Shown: positions 10,346 through 24,599 of the stretch, piece by piece | How positions within the stretch are numbered: the first letter of the stretch is position 1 | Layout of the letters: every line of letters begins with the position of its first letter | DNA from: Paraspadella gotoi | Lineage: Eukaryota > Chaetognatha | NCBI GenBank assembly: GCA_051294375.1 | Contig: CM119263.1 | Location: forward strand, 13,192,199 to 13,256,198 | Direction of reading: 5' to 3' | Length of the DNA stretch: 64,000 nt | Notes under the pieces: generated by a model | The model's database searches: none | What the model was told of the DNA's origin: nothing | The model's input: the letters and a program-made list of their open reading frames with translations, nothing else | Program-made: the position numbers and the translations under genes

Positions 10346-11270
10346 AAAAAGCGGGTAAGTATTTAGAAAGGTTCGAATAATAAGAGAGGATTAAATTTCA
10401 ATAATAAAATTCTCGACTGAGGTCCATTTAAAAATGAATCGGTGCCGCTTTCTTTATTTTTCATTGAGGAGGTTTGTCGTGGCAAAAAAAAAAGGCAAAT
10501 AAATATGGACAAAAAACTGGACATTGAGCTGAGTGAGCACGACTTGATAAAAACTATTGAGAATGTTACCCGAAAACGGAATTTTTAGCACTGACCGTCA
10601 ACAATAGTCAAGAACAACTGCTTTCGACCAAATTAATTTGCTCCAGTCGAAAAGAAGCGCCTGTACGTCTGGTTTGTGGTTTTCTTAATTCTCTTGGATT
10701 TTTCGACATTCGACATGTTCGACTGTTTCAGTTCCGTCAGATTCGTAAAATCCCGTCTCCACTTTACGTCTGAAGTTGAAAAAAACAAAAAAAAAAAAAC
10801 CAAAAACAACAACAACTAAAAAGCCAAAAAAAAAAAAAAAGATCCTATGAAAGTCTCGTCAATCCTGCGATTTTTCGACGGTTGATTCCGGCGTCGCTAC
10901 GTTCGACGAACGCTGAGAGGATTTCGAAGGATGAAAGAAAAAGAATAAAGGGGAAAAAGAAGAAAAAAAGGAAAGAATTAAGGAAAGAAAGAAAAAAAAA
11001 TGGAGAGAAAATCCTCCCAAAAATGAGACTTTGGGGCTAAAGAGTTTTTGCCTCGAGGTTTCGGCTGCTAAAAACTTTTCTCAATATGTTTTTTTTTCGA
11101 TTTTTAAAAATTTTCTTGCATATATTATTATTAATGCGGAGAGTTTTGAGATTCGGAGAAGAAGATAAAAAAGGCGCTTGGCTTTTTACTTTCTTTGCTA
11201 GTAATCTTTATCTGCCGTTTTTAACTAACGCAGATATGACTGCCCTTACTTTTTTTTAAGCTAAGCAACG
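10346..11270. other. AT-rich intergenic stretch
   Basis: Contains poly-A and purine tracts (10790-10840 and 10925-11010). No gene seen. Confidence 0.55.
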
Positions 11271-11478
11271 TCCGTGTATGGAATCGTAGGTTTTTCCAAC
11301 GATCTCTCCATCTCGGACATCATCTTTTCCATCCGCTTTCCCTTCCTCTTCCTGCCTCCTCCTTCGAATCACCTGCGTCGTGTGAACTTCGGGCCGGGCG
11401 TCTCACTCTCAGTGACACCAACGCAGTTCCTCTCACATCCTGACATTTTCTTTCTTTTTTTTTCAGTCCCCCCTCTCT

Positions 11479-11488
11479 NNNNNNNNNN
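11479..11488. other. Assembly gap, 10 N
   Basis: Left edge is CCCCTCTCT; again inside a pyrimidine tract. Confidence 0.95.
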
Positions 11489-11499
11489 TCTTTTTGGAA

Positions 11500-12090
11500 T
11501 CCCGGCTTTCATAACCCTTTTTTTCATTTTCAGGATAATCTGGTCAGGTCCTTAGCGTGGTCGACGTGGACCGTCGTTGTTCTCTTTCTATTTAACTTGA
11601 AAGTAGCTCTGGCAAAATTAAGCTGCTTCCTTTTATTTTTTTATTTATCCGTATTAATTTTTCTGTCAATTTTTTCTATAGAAGCTAATAATTACAGATA
11701 AACGAACTCGAAAATTTAAAAAAATGATAAATGTAAATAAACTACTATAAAAAACAAGATTTAGTAATATTTTTGTCCGACGGTTCGCGTTATGAAAATT
11801 TTAGTCTTGGAAAAAAAGCTTCAAAACATTTAAAAAGGCTAAATACCCAGTTGACTTATAAACCGAATTATTATTATTATTATTATTATTAACAAAACAT
11901 TCAACAGCTTGCTCTCTTCGAATAGCAAAGGAATATCAATAAGAAATTTTAATCTTCAGTGACTCTTGATTGCGACAGACCAAACATTAGTAAGATTGTA
12001 TTTTTTTGATCTTCCATTATTGAATAAATATTTTTCATTATTTTTTGGGTTCTCCATGTTTAAAGAAAATTATGATATTACTACGATTTA
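11500..12090. other. AT-rich intergenic stretch with (TTA)n
   Basis: A short TTA triplet array at about 11868-11891. Nothing else supportable. Confidence 0.55.
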
Positions 12091-12281
12091 AAACTTGATT
12101 TCCGCTCCATCTCCACCTGCTTCGCTCCAGTTCTGCTGCTCCACCGACGGGAGTCACGTGACGACTCGGGATTTCATATCCATTATTTCCTTTACAACGA
12201 GATTCGACTATCATTCCGCTCGCGGCGCGAGTCCTACTCTAACTCTCGGCCGGGCGGAAACGCTCGCGAAATTCCCAATCG

Positions 12282-12322
<41 letters not shown>

Positions 12323-12439
12323 CTCCTCTCTCTCTCTCTCCTCTCATCTCTCTCTCGCTTTTTCGCTTCGTTTGAGCCTCGTTTCCGCTTTGGTGGCCTC
12401 GGCGTTTGACATTCCGAGCGACTCTGCTGCCGCGGGCGC

Positions 12440-12594
12440 NNNNNNNNNNNNNNNNNNNNNNNNNNNNNNNNNNNNNNNNNNNNNNNNNNNNNNNNNNNNN
12501 NNNNNNNNNNNNNNNNNNNNNNNNNNNNNNNNNNNNNNNNNNNNNNNNNNNNNNNNNNNNNNNNNNNNNNNNNNNNNNNNNNNNNNNNNNNNNN
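12440..12594. other. Assembly gap, 155 N
   Basis: Sits in a CpG-rich stretch just after a CT array (12283-12320). The flanks 12120-12440 include a GTCACGTGAC E-box-like palindrome and may be a promoter or first exon that is lost in the gap. Confidence 0.95.
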
Positions 12595-12659
12595 TTTCCG
12601 TTGTTACTATGATGGTTAGCATTGTTGTTGTTGTCCTTCGCGAAAAGAGACGATGTTTT

Positions 12660-13280
12660 CTATGAGGCTTTGAGGACCAAGTTGTGAGACGTCTCAGAAT
12701 CTGAAATCAAATTTCGACATTCAAGTTTTAATGTAGCTTAAAAGCATTTAAGAAGTAAGTTAATTTAAAAACTGATTTTATAAAACCTAATTTTTGGTTT
12801 AAAGTTTTATCATTAACTTTGTTTTATTTAACGCACCTTTTATTTTCTTTTAAAGAAGCAAGATGAGTTTAGTTATGAGAACTGTGAGAATGACGACTAT
12901 TTCGCCACCATGAATTATGAATTATGTTCGCTGCAGAACAAAACAAATGCTTAAATTGAGTAAGAATTACAATTGGAATTTTTATTTACGGTTTTACTAT
13001 ATTTTAAATAAAGGCGAAATAACTTCAGTTTTTTTGACAAATCTTTAAAAATCTAGTTGAAAACTTAATGGCATAACATAGTATGCAACTATGAAATTAT
13101 TAAAAGCTTTAGTGAGACAGTTATTATTCTCTTTTATTTTATATAGTTTATTTTTCCTTTGTTTTCCTCTTTTTTCTGACAACTTACTGACTCTTCCAAA
13201 TCGTGGGGAAAAATGAGGAACAGAGTCAGAGAGAAAGGTACTTTTAAAATGCCGAAATAAAACATTAAAAACTAATAACT
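12660..13280. other. AT-rich intergenic stretch
   Basis: No frame or structure of note. Confidence 0.6.
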
Positions 13281-13287
13281 ATAATTA

Positions 13288-13497
13288 TTAAGAGTAATTG
13301 AAATGTGCTTGTTTGAGACACAGTGCTCGGAATATGAAATGAGAACTTTTTAAACCTCTATCATTATCATTATTGTTATTATTTTTAATGTAATGAGAAT
13401 AAATAACATTTGAATTACAATTTCTGACAATAGTCATCTCAGTGAACTCGATGCAAGTCGTAAAAAGGAAAAAGCATTTGGCACGATTTTCGGCCAT
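13288..13497 (-). CDS. Candidate ORF, 69 codons
   Basis: ATGGCCG start in a good context, mixed composition with an Asn run (about residues 39-43), ending in TAA at 13288-13290. AT-rich DNA usually breaks frames sooner, so 69 codons is mildly notable. It lies downstream, on the same strand, of the splice donor at 13577, so it could also be intronic. Confidence 0.22.
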   Translation of the reverse strand: MAENRAKCFFLFTTCIEFTEMTIVRNCNSNVIYSHYIKNNNNNDNDRGLKSSHFIFRALCLKQAHFNYS

Positions 13498-13578
13498 AAA
13501 CAAATCCCTCACGTTCCTTCGATGGTCACAAGTCGACCATTTAAATCATTTTTTTTTTTGGAGGCGATATTCACTTAC

Positions 13579-13665
13579 CTTATCCGCCGCCGCGTTGTTC
13601 TCCTCTGACGACGCCGCCCTTGGCCGCCCGAAAACCTTTACACCGCCCCGATCGCCGACGCCGCC
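13579..13665 (-). CDS. Candidate exon ending in a consensus splice donor
   Basis: On the minus strand a CpG-rich frame of 29 codons ends ...SSEENNAAADK and is followed immediately by AAG|GTAAGTGA, a near-perfect eukaryotic donor at 13578-13577. The codons favour G/C in third position (GCG, GAG, AAC, GTC). A TGA lies in frame just upstream and no ATG is present, so the exon start is unknown. The best reading is a first or internal exon of an unnamed minus-strand gene. Confidence 0.33.
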
Positions 13666-13862
13666 TCAGCCGGTTTAGACGCCCCCCGCCGCGGCACCCA
13701 GAGGCCTAAAACCCGTGGAGGCGAAAATTCAAAGGCGCCTCACGATTTTTAAAAATTTGATTTACATCCGGGCACCGCCACGGAGCCGCGCGGCGAGGCG
13801 CGGAGCGAGAAATCTCTTCCGTCTGAAGTCCATTAACACCAGATGGCACCTGGCCCGAAAAC

Positions 13863-14000
13863 ATGGCGGCCAACGACGACGAAGACGACGACGACGAAGA
13901 AGAAGAAGAACAAGAAGGAGAAGAAGAAGAAGACGACGATGACGAAGAAATTTGGGAAAAAGCCGTCGTAGGACGCCGGTGTTATGCCTGGAAAATATAG
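13863..14000 (+). CDS. Acidic micro-ORF with strong start context
   Basis: AAAACATGGCGGCC is a classic metazoan start context in CpG-rich DNA. The frame gives 45 residues: MAAN, then some 25 Asp/Glu with one Gln-Glu-Gly break, then EEIWEKAVVGRRCYAW and a stop. The acidic run is coded by mixed GAC and GAA/GAG blocks. The next acidic frame (13984-14613) starts inside its end in the +1 frame, so a single-base error or a splice could join them. I cannot tell which; product unknown. Confidence 0.35.
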   Translation: MAANDDEDDDDEEEEEQEGEEEEDDDDEEIWEKAVVGRRCYAWKI

Positions 14001-14613
14001 GGAGGAGGAGGAGGAGGAGGAAGAGGATGAGGAAGAGGAGGAGCAGGAGGAGGAGGAAGGAATCTCCAGAAACGATGAGAAGAGCGAGGAAAGAGAGTGG
14101 AAGGAAAAAGAGGAATGTGAAAAGGAGGAGGATGAAGAAGAGGAGGAGGAAGGGAGGAACGACGACGACGACGACGACGACGAACTCGGGGCCCCGAAAG
14201 AGACAACAAAGATGACGACAACAAAGAATGACTCTGCCTACGACGCTGACTACGACGACGACGACCGGGCGTATCACGGAGACGAACACGACGACGACGA
14301 CGACGACGACGGCGCCAATCGCGCAAAAAAATTCCAGCGCCACCGGAAACGAAGTTCCGCGCGAGGAGAAGTTCAAGTCCCCGGATGGAGGAAAGGAAAT
14401 GAGGAAGGGGAGGAGGAGGAGGAAAGAGAAGAAGAGATGGACGAGGAAGAAGGAGAGAAGGAAAGAAAGAAAGAAAGAAAGAGAAATAGGGGAGGAAAGA
14501 TGATAGGAGAGGGAGAAAAAAATTTAAAGAAACATGAGGAGAAAAAAAAAGACGCGGGGAAAGATGGGGATGATTTAGAAAAAAAAGAAGCGAGAGAGAG
14601 AGAGAAACGTTGA
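13984..14613 (+). CDS. Long acidic low-complexity ORF, 209 codons
   Basis: ATG frame made of Glu-rich (GAG/GAA), Asp-rich (GAC array at about 14161-14185 and 14285-14311) and later Lys/Arg-rich segments, ending in an Arg/Glu tail at TGA 14611-14613. Non-repetitive islands such as KETTKMTTTKNDSAYDADYD and GEVQVPGWRKGNEEG lie between runs. Because the DNA is triplet-repeat and purine-rich, openness is weak evidence. It resembles disordered acidic nuclear proteins only in composition. It overlaps the acidic micro-ORF in a different frame. Confidence 0.3.
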   Translation: MPGKYREEEEEEEEDEEEEEQEEEEGISRNDEKSEEREWKEKEECEKEEDEEEEEEGRNDDDDDDDELGAPKETTKMTTTKNDSAYDADYDDDDRAYHGDEHDDDDDDDGANRAKKFQRHRKRSSARGEVQVPGWRKGNEEGEEEEEREEEMDEEEGEKERKKERKRNRGGKMIGEGEKNLKKHEEKKKDAGKDGDDLEKKEAREREKR

Positions 14614-14757
14614 GATGAGAGGAGAAACAGTTAATTCATCGTAATTCGTCGAAATGATGACCAATCACGAAACGGAACGAACGTCGACTTTCGACGGAGA
14701 ATTATGACTTGGGCCGAAAAACGGCCCGTTTTTGATTTTGTAAACTAAGGTAACCAG

Positions 14758-14955
14758 ATGGCGCTATACAAAAACGATTTTTTTAAGCGGGTGTTAAAAA
14801 ATACATATATTTACATGAGCGACCTTACCGCTAGCATCAATTTCCTGCCGTATAACCGTATTCACCTTACCCTACCCGTTTCCGTTAAACCCCTTCTCTC
14901 CCTTACCTCCTCGCTTCAAACGTATTTTCGTCGTTTTGAATCAAAGAATCGTTAA
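14758..14955 (+). CDS. Candidate ORF, 65 codons
   Basis: CAGATGGCGC is a good start context. The composition is balanced (MALYKNDFFKRVLKNTYIYM at the start, Arg/Phe-rich end) with no low-complexity runs, which sets it apart from most frames in this window. It ends in TAA at 14953-14955. A second frame, open from 14819 through 15177 into a GA array, overlaps it and is Asp/Arg-rich in its GC-rich part. Only one of them is likely to be real. Function unknown. Confidence 0.35.
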   Translation: MALYKNDFFKRVLKNTYIYMSDLTASINFLPYNRIHLTLPVSVKPLLSLTSSLQTYFRRFESKNR

Positions 14956-15039
14956 TAAAGACGTTTATCGAAATACGCGACGTTTTTGGAGTGGAGAGAC
15001 AAAGTCTGAAGACGACCCCCCGGATCGGGGGTCGCGAGA

Positions 15040-15179
15040 CCGGACGCGTCGCCGTGGCGACGATCACGCCCACTTCCGGACGCACACTTCCGGTTTCGCG
15101 GTGGCGGACAATGGCCGAGCAAGCTCGCGGGCAGTTGTCGAGGGGGGCGGGAGAACACGGAGTTGCCTTGTTTCGAATC

Positions 15180-15180
<1 letters not shown>
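15040..15180 (+). promoter_or_regulatory. CpG-rich possible promoter/first exon
   Basis: Two ACTTCCGG (ETS-type) sites at about 15071 and 15087, unmethylated-island-like CpG density, and an ATGGCCGAG start in good context (GACAATGG) at 15112, whose frame reads MAEQARGQLSRGAGEHGVAL before entering a GA array. Housekeeping promoters often have this layout; here it is inference from motifs only. Confidence 0.3.

Positions 15181-15261
<81 letters not shown>
15181..15261. repeat. (GA)n microsatellite
   Basis: Pure AG array of ~80 bases. Confidence 0.97.
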
Positions 15262-15267
<6 letters not shown>

Positions 15268-16216
15268 GACCGCCTCCTACGTCACTTCCACCTTGTATGT
15301 TTTTCCTCATGCATAATTCCATTCTTTTTTTCCCCTTTTTCTTCTGCTTTTCTTCTTTCTTCTTTCAACTTCTTCTTTCTTTCGTCCTTCCTTCCTCTTT
15401 CTTTATTTCTTTCTATTTCATCGATACTTTGTATAATTTTTTCTATCGTTCCTCTTTCACTAGTTACAATCTTCTCTTTTCAGTTTTCCTTCCTGCTCCA
15501 CCCAGTTTTCTTTTCTTTCTCTCTTTTCCTTTCTCTCCCTCACTCTCACTCCTTTCCCGCCCGGTCTTTCTCCACTTAATGCTGCTAAAAATAGCTGCGA
15601 AAAGCCTCGGAAATTCTCGCGCCCACCGCCGAAGCCTCGCGCGTTTCGGGGCCTCGAAGCCTCGATGGGCCGAGGGGGCGTAGGCTGGAGGGAGCCGCGG
15701 GGGCCGTGTGGGGTCACCCGGAGCGGCGAACCCGGGGAGCCTGGAGGTCTGGAGCGGGGAGGAGGACTGGTATTGTGGGGGGGGGGGGTGGCAGATGTGG
15801 TAGTTTTCAGGACGAGCGTAGGAGCGGGGCCGTCGCTTCTGAATCAGACTCAATCATCGCCTCAATAATCGAATGATTTCGCGAGAAACGGTAAACACGG
15901 TTTTCCTAACCACAATCACCTGTTAAGTTGCCTTTCTTTCTCCCGCCATTCCCGCCATTCTTCGGGATCAACTCGAAATATTTTTCTTTCGAAGGTTTAT
16001 TTTAGTTTTATGATCTGATAGTGGTTTCATGACGTTACGTTTATTCGTTTGTTCTCAATCTCATTTTGTTTTATCTCTTGTATTCAACTTATAGACTGAC
16101 CCTAAGCATGATCATTGCAGCTTACAGATTTTCGAGAAATTCTTGACAAATGATAATATCCTACTCACATAAGAGCCAAGGCGACCTTCATTCGTTATTC
16201 TCTGTTTAATTACTCA

Positions 16217-16282
<66 letters not shown>

Positions 16283-16290
16283 CTCTCTCA
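16217..16290. repeat. (CT)n microsatellite
   Basis: CT arrays interrupted by CGT and TTC. Confidence 0.95.
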
Positions 16291-16459
16291 TTCTCCCTTT
16301 CCACTCTTTCGTCGCACTCCTTTCGGCTTAATGTTCACTTTGCCGAATTTTGCTCATTTTATTTTTCGTTTGAGTTTCTTTCTTTTTTTTTTCTCCCTCT
16401 CTCTGTCTCACTCTTTCTCCTGGCGCCTCACCACGCGGCTCCCCCAACCCACCCGCCCG

Positions 16460-16759
16460 CTATCCCTCTCCTTCCGACGCCGGTCGGCGGTGGCTTCTTT
16501 TAGGCTTCTTTTGGCTCGAGGTTGCCTTAATTTTTCTCTCCATTAACAAATTTTGGCTAATGACTTTGTCGTCGTCTTCGTCGTCCTCGGCGTCGTTCTT
16601 TGGTCGGCGTCGGGCCGGCGGCGCTCCCAGTGTCTTAGACAGACGCCGGCCGGGTTTTTCCTCGGCGACGCCGGTTTTTACTTCCGGAGCCGGTTCGGGT
16701 TTTCGGGGCCACGGGTTTCGCGGCGCCGGCCGCCGCCACCAACGCCCGATTTTGTCATT
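16460..16759 (-). CDS. Candidate minus-strand frame, Lys/Arg/Glu/Asp-rich, 99 codons
   Basis: No stop for 99 codons and a codon choice of GAC, GAG, GCC, CCG and AAG. A stretch reads EVKTGVAEEKPGRRLSKTLG, then an acidic block (DAEDDEDDD) and a basic tail. There is no ATG near the left end and no obvious acceptor. The plus strand also has an ATG frame (16560-16847, Ser/Thr/Arg-rich), because this ~60% GC stretch has few stops on either strand. The minus frame looks more like a protein. Unknown function. Confidence 0.28.
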   Translation of the reverse strand, partial: NDKIGRWWRRPAPRNPWPRKPEPAPEVKTGVAEEKPGRRLSKTLGAPPARRRPKNDAEDDEDDDKVISQNLLMERKIKATSSQKKPKRSHRRPASEGEG

Positions 16760-17105
16760 TCACGTCACGGTGGCGACGTCGGCGACGACGTTGAGGACGA
16801 CGGCGACGACGACGACGACAACGACGACTTTCGTGTCAAATCCATGATCAGAATTTTTAGCCTCTTCATTTTCTTTTCTTCCAAAGTTTTTTTTTTTTTG
16901 AAATTTTTTTTACCTTGTCTGACGTTGGCGGGCGCTTGAATTATTTCACAACTCTTTTTTTTATTCTGATTTTTTTTTTTTGCTGAGGTTTCCTTCGGAA
17001 TTTAAAACGGTAAACAAAACTAAATAAACGTCTTACATTTTCATAACTTGGAAAGCCTCGTTTACGGGACAAAAGTGAAAAAAATTTAGAAGACTTTAGC
17101 TAAAT

Positions 17106-17315
17106 ATGTCGTCTATGCCATCTGTGCCATCGATTTCAGCAGTCCCATCGATGCCGTCTATGCGGTCATTGCCATCCTTGTCTTCGAATCCCGCAATGCC
17201 ATCCATGCCATCGATGCCATCGATGCCATCTGCTAAAAGGCGAAAAGGGTTCGGGTTTTGTGTTCTAGCGATTCCCTCAAAAGATCCGCCTAATGATCCG
17301 CCGCATTATGGTTAA
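17106..17315 (+). CDS. Met-Pro-Ser repeat ORF, 69 codons
   Basis: ATG frame built on an imperfect 9-base unit (ATGCCATCG and variants) giving Met-Pro-Ser tripeptides, then a basic AKRRKGFG and a Pro/Asp end. Drift among units argues it is not a brand-new expansion. Another ATG frame starts inside its 3' end in the +1 frame (17293), so the two may be one gene split by an indel. No known family. Confidence 0.3.
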   Translation: MSSMPSVPSISAVPSMPSMRSLPSLSSNPAMPSMPSMPSMPSAKRRKGFGFCVLAIPSKDPPNDPPHYG

Positions 17316-17493
17316 CCTTTGTCAGATATTCCCGCAAAAGCCCCAGAGGCGAATACCTCTTCCCTCCCCCCCCACCTCCGCTCGGCGAACGGCCCTTGAG
17401 GAGTTCCGAGGCGAAGAGGTTGAAAAGAAAAGAAAGGAGGAAAAGAAAAGTGAGCGAGTGAGAGAGGTGAGAATAGAGAGGATAAAGAAATAA
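17293..17493 (+). CDS. Candidate ORF, 66 codons, charged C-terminus
   Basis: ATGATCCGCC start. The first half is mixed and Pro-rich (MIRRIMVNLCQIFPQKPQRR), the second half a Glu/Lys/Arg-rich probable helix ending before TAA. It overlaps the Met-Pro-Ser frame by 23 bases in another frame. Confidence 0.28.
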   Translation: MIRRIMVNLCQIFPQKPQRRIPLPSPPTSARRTALEEFRGEEVEKKRKEEKKSERVREVRIERIKK

Positions 17494-17499
17494 AAAAGA

Positions 17500-18230
17500 T
17501 ATGGCGAAAAAGGAAAAGAGAGGAAGTGGATTTTCTAGAGAGAAAAGGAAAATATGGAGAAAAAAAAACCAAAATCAGAAAAAAAGGAACAGATGGAGAT
17601 GAAAAGTTACTAGAAAACGCGTGACAATTTTAAGACAGTAGAGCAGAGAGGATGTGAAAGAAACATAAAAAGTGCCATCTTTGAAACCTATAAAATCTTA
17701 TAGTATACCCATAAGGTTCTTAATGTGGTAGGACAGCAAAATCAGATCAAGGCAGGTTTTTTTTTAAATGCTAATTAAAGTTTTTTTTTAATTTTGTATA
17801 AAAAAAAATTTAGTAGTTTTTGTTACTATGTTTACAATAATTCTATATATCTATCATTATTTACCAGGCCTAAGCTTAAATTTGAGACCTCTCCTACTTT
17901 TTAGAATTTTTCGTCCATGAATTATTAATAAAAATTAAAATTTTTATTAAAAAAGATTAATCAATTAGTCTTCTGAAGGGATTTTTTTTAAAATGAACTT
18001 AATAACAAATCTTTGGAGAAATTAGTAGAGAAAATTTGGAGAGCGAATATGCCTGAGATTGATTGTGGCCAAATATGAAAAAAATTATGTTTCATTACTC
18101 AGAAATATATTTTTGTCACAAAAACCTATTGCCTAAGTTGTGAGATACGAAGAAAATCGTCCAAAGAAAAACGAAACTTTCCTCGACTCATAAACCGAAG
18201 AAAACGAACAAAAACATGTAGAGACGAATT
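17500..18230. other. AT-rich intergenic stretch
   Basis: No gene or structured element seen. Confidence 0.55.
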
Positions 18231-18266
18231 AGTGTGGGATGCGACTGATGAGGTCGCAGTCAAAAA

Positions 18267-18489
<223 letters not shown>

Positions 18490-18921
18490 GTCTCTCTCTC
18501 AACTCTCTCTCTCCCTCTCCGCTAATTTCGGCGCCAACGAAATTCAGCGCTAAATGACAGTGTTAATCAAAGATGATTAATTTTGCTTCTCATTAAACGG
18601 GATAATTTGCCCCGGCGGCGAGGCGGCCGAAATGATAGAGAGAGAGACGAAATTTGAAAAAGTCTAAATTACTGAATGGCTGATGAGATCAAACGACGAA
18701 GGAAGGGAAGAAGAAAAAATCATTGGGGCCGTTGAGAGCTTTTTAATTTTTTAGAAAGTGAAATAAATTTCTTTAATGAAAAAGAAGACTGTCAACGCAG
18801 AATTTAGCAATTTTTTTAAAAAATGTATCATTATTACTCAATAGGGGGGAAGGGACAAGTCGATGCTCGGGGACAATATAAAAATTCACCTTCGACCCGA
18901 AAGTTAGTGTTTTGGGGACAG

Positions 18922-19113
18922 TTAGTCGGTCGCGTGATCTTTCGTCGAGCAATCGCTGGTTTTATCTTCTTCACGATTGGTATTCATGTCAAGTAACGAA
19001 TACAGAGTCTCAGGCCGACCTTTAAAATGATCTAAGATCCTCGATCCTCGATTTCTCGCTACCTCACAGTCGAGTTCCTTCCCCTCTATTTTCCCGCTAA
19101 ACATATTTGTCAT
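18922..19113 (-). CDS. Candidate ORF, 63 codons; likely 3' part of the upstream frame
   Basis: ATG in good context (AAAAATGACA). Balanced hydrophilic composition, starting MTNMFSGKIEGKELDCEVAR and ending in an acidic/Thr tail at TAA. It overlaps the end of frame 19097-19312 by 17 bases in a different frame, and the overlap holds a run of five A where one missing base would make a single ~130-codon frame. In a window with many homopolymer indels, a frame break between two halves of one gene is the simplest reading. No domain recognised. Confidence 0.38.
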   Translation of the reverse strand: MTNMFSGKIEGKELDCEVARNRGSRILDHFKGRPETLYSLLDMNTNREEDKTSDCSTKDHATD

Positions 19114-19312
19114 TTTTCGCTAATCGATCCGACCTGTTTAGCCACAACAGCGCCGAATCTCCGACCACGACTTTCCCTCGCCACAGCCCCGACCCTTCAC
19201 CCCGTCCGCAAAGGGGTCGGTCACACCCCATTTGCACCCCTGACTCTCCCGTCGTCCCCTGACGACGCGCGACGGTGATTAGCGCGAGGACGAGGCACCA
19301 AATTAGCGTCAT
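19097..19312 (-). CDS. Candidate secreted-type ORF with signal-peptide-like start, 71 codons
   Basis: ATG frame whose first 15 residues (MTLIWCLVLALITVA) form a compact hydrophobic core followed by RRQGTTGES, the pattern of a cleaved signal peptide. The rest is Gly-rich with two Cys (about residues 29 and 34). The stop lies inside the start of the next ORF. Seen: the hydrophobic start and the overlap. Inferred: secretion, and continuity with 18922-19113 through an A-run indel. I do not recognise the family. Confidence 0.4.
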   Translation of the reverse strand: MTLIWCLVLALITVARRQGTTGESGVQMGCDRPLCGRGEGSGLWRGKVVVGDSALLWLNRSDRLAKNDKYV

Positions 19313-19364
19313 AACCGGTTAACCTCCACGGCTCCTCTGTCTATATCTCTTTCTGTTTCTTTCT

Positions 19365-19590
<226 letters not shown>

Positions 19591-20048
19591 TTCAGTCTAT
19601 ATCCAACCACCCTTCCTATTCGCGCGGGAGGAGAGAGGTATCGCCACCGAAAAGTGGGACATGGGGGAGGCTATAGAGGAAGGGGGACGGGTTAAACTGA
19701 TCCCGCGCGGGCAGTTCACTGCCAGGGGTCAGCACGAGGGTCCCGCCGCTAAAAACGGAGGGTGGAAATGAGCTTGATCGTTTGGAATCATCCGAGGGGA
19801 GGTCTCTCTTACGTGGGTTTGGCCTAGTTTTTTTCTTCTCTCAATTTTCTTTTTATTTTCTATTTCTTAGGTATTTTAAATTCTTATTCTTTCTTTTTCC
19901 GCATATATATTTGCGGTTTCTCGGTTGTTCTGTTGGTCGCTTAACAGAATTATACAATATACAAAATACAACCAAATAAAAGCGAAAGTTTTTAAGGCTG
20001 CTCTATGGGCCGATGGCCCGGCTATATAAACTTTCGACGAGTTAAACG

Positions 20049-20237
20049 ATGCGTACAACATTGCAGAGATTCGGAACTAGCTTTCAAAATATGCAGTCTG
20101 CAACGAGGCAGTTTGCAAAAGATGCACTTTACTTCTTCGACGCTAAATTCCCTCCCAAAATTCGATCCGGAGGCCGAAGTAATTTAAATTTTTTCCCATC
20201 TTCAAATTTCGACGCCGAGGATATAGCGTCTCTTTAA
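20049..20237 (+). CDS. Candidate 62-codon ORF in the repeat unit; broken in the other copies
   Basis: A TATATAAA motif (20023-20031 region, GGCTATATAAACTTTCG) lies ~20 bases upstream of ATG at 20049. The frame starts MRTTLQRFGTSFQNMQSATR: Arg-bearing and without acidic residues for the first ~23 positions, which resembles a mitochondrial presequence. In copies 2 and 3 and in the inverted arm one A is missing from a run of four, which shifts the frame. Either copy 1 is right and the others carry an indel, or the frame is accidental. Confidence 0.25.
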   Translation: MRTTLQRFGTSFQNMQSATRQFAKDALYFFDAKFPPKIRSGGRSNLNFFPSSNFDAEDIASL

Positions 20238-20315
20238 CACCTTCTCCCTCGCGAAAGGAGGAAAGAGATAAAGAGAAAGAGGAAGGGAGGGAAGGAGCAA
20301 ATAGTGAGAGAGAGA

Positions 20316-20454
20316 NNNNNNNNNNNNNNNNNNNNNNNNNNNNNNNNNNNNNNNNNNNNNNNNNNNNNNNNNNNNNNNNNNNNNNNNNNNNNNNNNNNNN
20401 NNNNNNNNNNNNNNNNNNNNNNNNNNNNNNNNNNNNNNNNNNNNNNNNNNNNNN
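20316..20454. other. Assembly gap, 139 N
   Basis: In copies 2 and 3 the same flanks enclose about 300-315 bases of convergent GA/CT arrays around a short unique core, so this gap is probably undersized. Confidence 0.95.
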
Positions 20455-20666
20455 TTTCGCCATTTCTCGACAAAAGATTTTTCCGACTCGGCATTGGTCG
20501 ACAGGTCTCTAAAGCTGTCGCCGATTGGTGGAAGAGATGGAAGCTGATTGGCAGAGAAGACGACGACCGGCGCCGAGAGAACCGAGTTTCCGGCCAGATT
20601 TTTTTTTCTTCGTCGGAGGCGGCGTTTTTGAATTTACTTCTTCATCATTCGCTTGGCTAGTCAAGG

Positions 20667-24360
<3,694 letters not shown>

Positions 24361-24448
24361 TAGAAGTGAAAATTTTTAAAAAAGAAGAGAAAAAAATCCG
24401 AATTTTTTTCTTTTATTTTTGGTAAAAAAAAAGTCGGGTCGGAAAGGA

Positions 24449-24473
24449 NNNNNNNNNNNNNNNNNNNNNNNNN
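24449..24473. other. Assembly gap, 25 N, shown to be empty
   Basis: The inverted arm (about 28280-28315) runs through the corresponding flanks with no extra sequence. Confidence 0.95.
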
Positions 24474-24599
24474 GGAAGGGAAAACTCGAGGTTGAGAGGA
24501 AAAGTCAAAGTTCAAGATAAAAGTGAAATAGAGATGCAGTTGAAAGAAGGGGCGGGCGAGTTGTCAGGGGGTGAGAGGGTGAAGTTTAGGCCCGGGGTG

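Larger units (their letters stand above)
19728..20666. repeat. Unit copy 1 of the ~1.85-kb tandem repeat (shortened, with N gap)
   Basis: Begins GCACGAGGGTCCCGCCGCTA and matches copies 2 and 3 apart from scattered single-base indels. The middle is replaced by 139 N, and the copy joins copy 2 after GCTTGGCTAGTCAAGGCAGC, so the second half of the unit is absent. Confidence 0.9.

Noticed and set aside
12344-12665. ORFs spanning the N gap at 12440-12594 (and similar ones over other gaps)
   Set aside because: They are translations of Ns; no information.
13288-14376. 204-codon minus-strand Val/Leu/Phe-rich frame at 13762-14376
   Set aside because: It is the antisense of the GAC/GAG-rich acidic frame and consists of Val, Leu and Phe runs from the same triplets.
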